Origin: JAEKNW01 sp963678375
GTDB lineage: Bacteria; Cloacimonadota; Cloacimonadia; Cloacimonadales; JAFGVF01
DNA: 64,000 bases
Reading direction: 5' to 3'
Assembly (NCBI GenBank): GCA_963678375.2
Contig: OY782831.1
Coordinates: 2,418,001 to 2,482,000 of the forward strand
Under the pieces are notes generated by a model. The model saw nothing but the letters and a program-made list of their open reading frames with translations, had not been told where the DNA came from and made no database searches. Every line of letters starts with the position of its first letter. Position 1 is the stretch's first letter. The translations under genes were made by a program, and so were the position numbers. This document shows, one piece after another, positions 60,626-64,000 of the stretch.

Positions 60626-61541
60626 TCAACAACTCCAACAAAAACTTTTCCATTTCTTGATAAAGTTCAGGCTCATTAATTTTATTAGTTTCAGTTAGTT
60701 CTATCTCAACAGATTTAACCCTGAGAATTTCACTTCCTTTGATTCTTCCACCTTTTTTGGTAATAAATGAAACATCATCAGTCTCACTGATTGGTTTCAT
60801 ATAAGCACCCATCATTTTTTGATAATCTTCGACTGACATTTTCGTCGGTTTCTTAAATTTAATAGATAGTTCAGCAGAGATGATATCTTGTTCTAGAATA
60901 TCATCTAAAGAACCTGTATCATCTATTAAACTTGATAACACCTCTCTTTTTATATTGGTTATTTTTCGTTCATGAGTATCTTTTGGAGCGTTGAAAAGAA
61001 CTGAATTGTCTTTTACTGTTATCTTCTTTATGTCTGCTAATTTCGTCTCCACATTACATACGATTTTAGGAGTAATTTCATAATATTTTGCACCTCTTTC
61101 TTCATCCAAATACCAATTTAAATAAACCTGTAATCTCTTTATAGGGATGTTTCCTTGAAGATTTGTAATAACATAATCTTTACTAATTAAAAAATAATAA
61201 TGATTTCTATAAATAATGGAGGAAGTAGCATCAATTTTTCCTAGATCGAATATAGAAAATGTCTCCTTCTGTAATAATGTTTCTGGTATATTAGGGACAT
61301 CTTCAGAATGAGTTATTCTTAAAACTACCCCAAAAACATAATCCTTTTTCATCTCGTAGTCAGAGATTAAATCTTCTTCTTTCTTAACATCTTCTTCATT
61401 CAATAACATTCTTCTTTCTTCAGCCTTGCTTCCAGAAAGTTTCTTTTTCAAGTTATCGAATAAATCACTACTTGCCTTTGTTATTTCATTATTTTCAATA
61501 TTAAAAGCTCTTAGTTTTAAAAGTTTAGATTTATTAGACAT
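60609..61541 (-). CDS. Putative RexA-like sensor protein
   Basis: The 310-residue soluble protein has no enzyme motif. A helical N-terminus (LFDNLKKKLSG) is followed by beta-rich segments (YYFLISKDYVITNL, YYEITPKIV) and then a segment ILEQDIISAELSIKFKKPTK that corresponds in place and pattern to SLDIVIKPKFKRDIKK of lambda RexA (279 residues). It ends with charged helices. With the overlapping four-helix membrane gene it makes a RexA/RexB-like pair. In lambda, RexA activated by phage DNA-protein complexes opens the RexB channel and aborts infection. Remote homology is inferred, not proven. Confidence 0.5.
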   Translation of the reverse strand: MSNKSKLLKLRAFNIENNEITKASSDLFDNLKKKLSGSKAEERRMLLNEEDVKKEEDLISDYEMKKDYVFGVVLRITHSEDVPNIPETLLQKETFSIFDLGKIDATSSIIYRNHYYFLISKDYVITNLQGNIPIKRLQVYLNWYLDEERGAKYYEITPKIVCNVETKLADIKKITVKDNSVLFNAPKDTHERKITNIKREVLSSLIDDTGSLDDILEQDIISAELSIKFKKPTKMSVEDYQKMMGAYMKPISETDDVSFITKKGGRIKGSEILRVKSVEIELTETNKINEPELYQEMEKFLLELLNENNI

Positions 61542-61605
61542 GTTATTCCTCCATTGATTTTTTATTTATTATCAAAATAAGTATCGGATGTTTAAAAGTC
61601 AATCT

Positions 61606-61629
61606 TTTTTCTCATTTATTTTTGCTGAC
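61606..61629. repeat. Sixth copy of the 24-bp prophage site
   Basis: TTTCTCATTTATTTTTGCTG, then ACTT, is the inverted form of the sites clustered at 41530-41698. It lies between the RexA-like gene and the zinc-protein genes, about 20 kb from the end, where transposable phages may keep an internal enhancer or operator. Confidence 0.5.
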
Positions 61630-61713
61630 TTTCACTTTTCAAATATTTAAGCTATTAATCATTATGATAAGGACATCCATGCCCCTATCATGATGATTAA
61701 TCTCTGTTTCCTC

Positions 61714-62163
61714 TTAATACCACTCAGGTTCTACAGCTTTCATATCCTCGCCAACTGGCACTATTAATTGTCTGGTTACTCTTGACTCCCTCAAACACTT
61801 ATTACAGTAATACATGCTTGTCTTGGTATACTCGGCCACAAATTTATTAGGAGCCTTATCATCATCTAAATATTTCATATCTTTCTTACTTTCTTTAAAT
61901 ATCCATTCACATTCATGAACGCTTGGTGTTTGTGGTTTTGGAGGTGGTATTATCTTAGGCCTTGGTCCAGGGTCTAATCCCCTTTTCCTAAGCTTGAGAA
62001 GTCTCTTTATTTCTTTGTCTATTTTTTTCTTGTGTTTTAGCTTTGTTTTTGCGTCTTCTATGTCTAACTGAATTTCTAATAATAACTCCTCTAACTTCTT
62101 ATCTGTCCTCTCTTTTAGCTTCACTCCATAAACAACTCTTTCTCTAATGTCACTTAATTTCAT
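61714..62163 (-). CDS. Zinc-finger protein, duplicated family
   Basis: The 149-residue protein is basic and helical in the first half, then has a Pro-rich linker (RPKIIPPPKPQTPS). The end ECEWIFKES...YYCNKCLRES...EPEWY has a CxxC and a His/Cys pair, a probable zinc site. The partial gene at the right edge has the same end (KWVFMESN...YCEKCL...ERPDWY), so this is a repeated family within the early region. Function unknown. It overlaps the next gene by 1 base. Confidence 0.6.
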   Translation of the reverse strand: MKLSDIRERVVYGVKLKERTDKKLEELLLEIQLDIEDAKTKLKHKKKIDKEIKRLLKLRKRGLDPGPRPKIIPPPKPQTPSVHECEWIFKESKKDMKYLDDDKAPNKFVAEYTKTSMYYCNKCLRESRVTRQLIVPVGEDMKAVEPEWY

Positions 62164-62633
62164 TATTCCTCCTCATGATCTTCAACAATTAATCTCCCTC
62201 CACAATAAGGGCAATAAGTATAGTCAAGGTCTGATGATTCGCTAACCCTTTCTCCGCACCAAGTTAGCCAAGGATAATCTTCATTTTGTTCTTTATCTCT
62301 TACCCAGTGGCACACACTCCCCCCAGTTTTACTCTTATGATTGCTTATCATTGTATCAAGCGAGTCCTCCATAGCCAGAGACAAAACAAGCAAAATCCTT
62401 AAAGCATCTTCTCTGATAAAAGTGTGATGAACAAATTCATTTCCATTTTTTAGATTTTTCATAAAAATAACTATATTCCCTTCTGCTCCAGGGTCTTTAA
62501 ATGTTGTTATTTCATTATGTTTAGTTGAAAAGCTATATCCTTCAGTTTTATATTCCTTTCCTGCCAATATTACTCTATTTATTTTGGTTATAGTATTCAT
62601 AAGTTTCTCTTCTGCTATTTTCTCTCTTTTCAT
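62163..62633 (-). CDS. Zinc-ribbon protein, duplicated family
   Basis: The 156-residue protein ends with VCHWVRDKE, TWCGE and YCPYCGGRLI, a zinc ribbon. Its relative at 63594 ends FCPFCGDRII. Thus a CPxCGxR(L/I)I protein stands next to a YCxKCL protein twice. Function is unknown; small zinc-ribbon proteins are common near phage replication genes. Confidence 0.6.
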   Translation of the reverse strand: MKREKIAEEKLMNTITKINRVILAGKEYKTEGYSFSTKHNEITTFKDPGAEGNIVIFMKNLKNGNEFVHHTFIREDALRILLVLSLAMEDSLDTMISNHKSKTGGSVCHWVRDKEQNEDYPWLTWCGERVSESSDLDYTYCPYCGGRLIVEDHEEE

Positions 62634-62851
62634 CTCTTCCTCCTCCTTATCTTAATATATCTGTGTAAGTTATCTCTCTGTTTGTTCAACTCCACACTTA
62701 GATTTCGTACATACTTCAGGTCTTTATCTATCCCAGATAACATCTCTTTTAGTTCATCCATAGTCATATTTTCAACTTTCTTAATCTTCTCTTCTGTCGG
62801 ACGGTGGAGATTCTCTCCGCCATTCTTTTCTTTTCTTTTTTCTTCTGTCAT
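62630..62851 (-). CDS. Small coiled-coil protein with a repeat-derived segment
   Basis: The 73 residues are one long charged helix (MTMDELKEMLSGIDKDLKYV and onward). Residues 10-20, NGGENLHRPTE, are encoded by a copy of the TCTTCTGTCGGACGGTGGAG element, also present between genes at 52583. The repeat is inside the ORF near its start and does not shift the frame. Confidence 0.55.
   Translation of the reverse strand: MTEEKRKEKNGGENLHRPTEEKIKKVENMTMDELKEMLSGIDKDLKYVRNLSVELNKQRDNLHRYIKIRRRKR
62791..62825. repeat. TCTTCTGTCGGAC element inside the coiled-coil gene
   Basis: Matches 52583-52618 over at least 33 bases. Its arms GGTGGAGA and TCTCCGCC form a hairpin. A diverged copy is at 32978. Confidence 0.85.
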
Positions 62852-62864
62852 ATTATTTCTCCTC

Positions 62865-63581
62865 TTAATTCGTGTTATTAGTGCATTTCGTGGATAGATT
62901 CTCTTTTTCCTTCTTATCTAAATAATAAGCAAACAGATTTCTAATAAAAGGATCCTTTAGCCCATGAGTATAAGCCTTCTTTTTAAAAAGTTTTTCCTTG
63001 TGATAATAATCTTGCCAATCTTCAGCACTAGCTTCAGCTATTAGCCTTTTTTTCTTTTTCTCCCAAGCAAGTTGTGCCTTTCTTTCTTCTGGGCTTAATT
63101 CAGGATCAGCTTCTCCTCTCTCAATCCTCTTAGCTCTCTCAAACTCTGCTTTCTGTTGATCAAGTTTCTTCTGATAAGAATACCATTCTTGCAAATATCC
63201 CTCAAACTTACTACTAAACAAAGTCTTAGGTCGCAAGTATGGAGTAAATTTCTCATCTCCTAACCATTGTTTTGACTTAATAAATATCACCTTTTTAAAG
63301 TCTTCAGGACTAAAGCCATCATTTAATCTAGCTCTGATTAAGGCTTTTGTTTCGGTAGTATTCCAGCGATATTGTTTCCCTGCCTTTTGATTAAGTTCTT
63401 CTACTATCTGTTGATAAATATCTACACTAATCCCCCTTTGCGAGGGGGACACTGGGGGTGCTTCCTCGTGTTTCTTCTTCAACCTTTGCAGAAATTGCAG
63501 GGTCTTGACTTCCAGGATTTCAAGCCCTACAATCTCTATCAATTCCTTATATATCTGATTAATCTTTTCTTTTGTGGTCAT
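62865..63581 (-). CDS. Phage replication protein (Phg_2220_C type)
   Basis: The 238-residue protein has the conserved phage C-terminal replication module at about 56-140: IVEELNQKAGKQYRWN, LIRARLNDGFSPEDFKKVI, KTLFSSKFEGYL. This module is found in replisome organisers. The second half is charged and helical. Residues 41-52 (APPVSPSQRGIS) come from a palindromic insert. It lies next to zinc-protein genes in the leftward early block. Confidence 0.82.
   Translation of the reverse strand: MTTKEKINQIYKELIEIVGLEILEVKTLQFLQRLKKKHEEAPPVSPSQRGISVDIYQQIVEELNQKAGKQYRWNTTETKALIRARLNDGFSPEDFKKVIFIKSKQWLGDEKFTPYLRPKTLFSSKFEGYLQEWYSYQKKLDQQKAEFERAKRIERGEADPELSPEERKAQLAWEKKKKRLIAEASAEDWQDYYHKEKLFKKKAYTHGLKDPFIRNLFAYYLDKKEKENLSTKCTNNTN
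63431..63464. repeat. CCCC/GGGG element inside the replication gene
   Basis: TCCCCCTTTGCGAGGGGGAC followed by ACTGGGGGTG. On the coding strand it reads VSPSQRGIS, the same frame as NSPQRRGTS in the portal gene. A near-identical intergenic copy is at 52630-52659. Confidence 0.8.
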
Positions 63582-63593
63582 AGTAGTTAATCC

Positions 63594-63860
63594 TTATTCA
63601 TCATCTCTACTAATTATCCTATCTCCACAAAATGGACAAAATACCATTGGGACGATTATTGTTTCAATAGTATCATGTTTATCATTACTTACATTAAAAG
63701 GTAAAAAATACTTGTTCTTACCTGGTATCTGATACTTATAACCCACCCTTTCATTAGGAGCCTTTCGTATCTTTCGCATCTCACGGCAATGTTCTTTTAT
63801 GCAATTACACATTTGATGTTTCCTCACTCTTCTCCTATTAGTACCAGTCTGGTCTTTCAT
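63594..63860 (-). CDS. Small zinc-ribbon protein
   Basis: The 88 residues have MCNCIKEHC near 17-25 and FCPFCGDRII near the end, probable zinc ligands. It is the shorter relative of the 62163 gene. Its start lies 23 bases inside the end of the upstream gene, so the genes are coupled. Function unknown. Confidence 0.6.
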   Translation of the reverse strand: MKDQTGTNRRRVRKHQMCNCIKEHCREMRKIRKAPNERVGYKYQIPGKNKYFLPFNVSNDKHDTIETIIVPMVFCPFCGDRIISRDDE

Positions 63861-64000
63861 AACTTGTTTCTTCGTGTTTAACTTCTTTAGTTTTTAAACA
63901 TTTCTCACAGTAGAATCTATCTATTTTAGTGTAATTATAATTTCGATTACCTCTATACTCAGAAAACTTGTTTGACTCCATGAATACCCACTTGTGTACA
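63838..64000 (-). CDS. Partial zinc-finger protein, cut by the window edge
   Basis: The frame ending at TAA 63838-63840 is open to the right edge and reads KWVFMESNKFSEY, DRFYCEKCLKTKEV and YERPDWY. It matches the end of the 61714 protein and shows that the YCxKCL/CPxCG gene pair is duplicated. The N-terminus is outside the window. Confidence 0.65.
   Translation of the reverse strand, partial: VHKWVFMESNKFSEYRGNRNYNYTKIDRFYCEKCLKTKEVKHEETSYERPDWY

Larger units (their letters stand above)
41515..64000. mobile_element. Mu-related prophage (left edge inside the window; right part beyond it)
   Basis: A near-complete Mu-type head and tail set is present: gp27/gp28 terminase, gp29-type portal fused to gpF, gpG, gp36, gp37, protease-scaffold, capsid, tape measure. 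The left edge is marked by a cluster of 24-bp repeats and a TGTATC at 41515, resembling the TG-terminated ends of transposable phages. No integrase, transposase or MuB gene is seen here, so they should lie right of 64000. The late genes are split into two divergent blocks, unlike Mu. Confidence 0.8.

Noticed and set aside
60158..61541. Kiwa (KwaA/KwaB) system as identity of the soluble/membrane pair
   Set aside because: The sizes are similar, but the 310-residue protein lacks the DUF4868 pattern I would expect for KwaB, and gene order is reversed; RexA/RexB fits the helix layout better.

Overview
The window is AT-rich DNA from a Gram-negative bacterium. ADP-heptose synthesis genes (rfaE1/rfaE2), a complete Bat (Bacteroides aerotolerance-type) operon, an alpha-2-macroglobulin/PbpC pair and many small palindromic intergenic repeats fit the FCB side of the tree. 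My best guess is a Candidatus Cloacimonadota-like organism. This rests on gene content and repeat style only; no rRNA is present to test it.

Region 1 (1-32.4 kb) is a dense chromosomal block, nearly all on the plus strand. It opens with the C-terminal part of a type III restriction enzyme. Housekeeping genes follow: der, plsY, purF, rfaE1, rfaE2, rseC-like, folB, a folK-glmU fusion, a HIT hydrolase, a LytR_C-domain protein, rsfS, and argS with a long lysine-rich tail. Next are a YfcE-like phosphodiesterase and the MoxR/DUF58/Bat operon. The block ends with alpha-2-macroglobulin, pbpC, a DUF3108 protein, trpS, secG and a tRNA-Leu.

Region 2 (32.4-41.3 kb) is accessory. Downstream of the tRNA terminator lies a repeat-filled gap, then a minus-strand three-gene operon: a protein with uracil-DNA-glycosylase-like motifs, an OLD-family ATPase/TOPRIM nuclease, and a UvrD-like helicase. 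The last two are the Gabija (GajA/GajB) pairing. The extra first gene is the most interesting part. A small VOC/APH/VOC cluster follows.

Region 3 (about 41.5 kb to the right edge) is most of a Mu-related prophage. Tail, lysis, capsid and protease genes run leftward (52.4 to 41.7 kb). The gp37/gp36/gpG/small and large terminase/portal-MuF genes run rightward (52.7-58.9 kb). Membrane proteins, a RexA/RexB-like pair and zinc-ribbon/replication genes run leftward (63.9-59.0 kb). The left edge carries repeated 24-bp sites, as expected of a transposable phage end, and cuts an ORF. Transposase genes and the far end would lie beyond 64 kb.

A theme throughout is families of short palindromic repeats. 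Many are intergenic. Several sit inside open reading frames of phage genes (portal-MuF fusion, replication protein, a coiled-coil protein) and are translated without breaking the frame.
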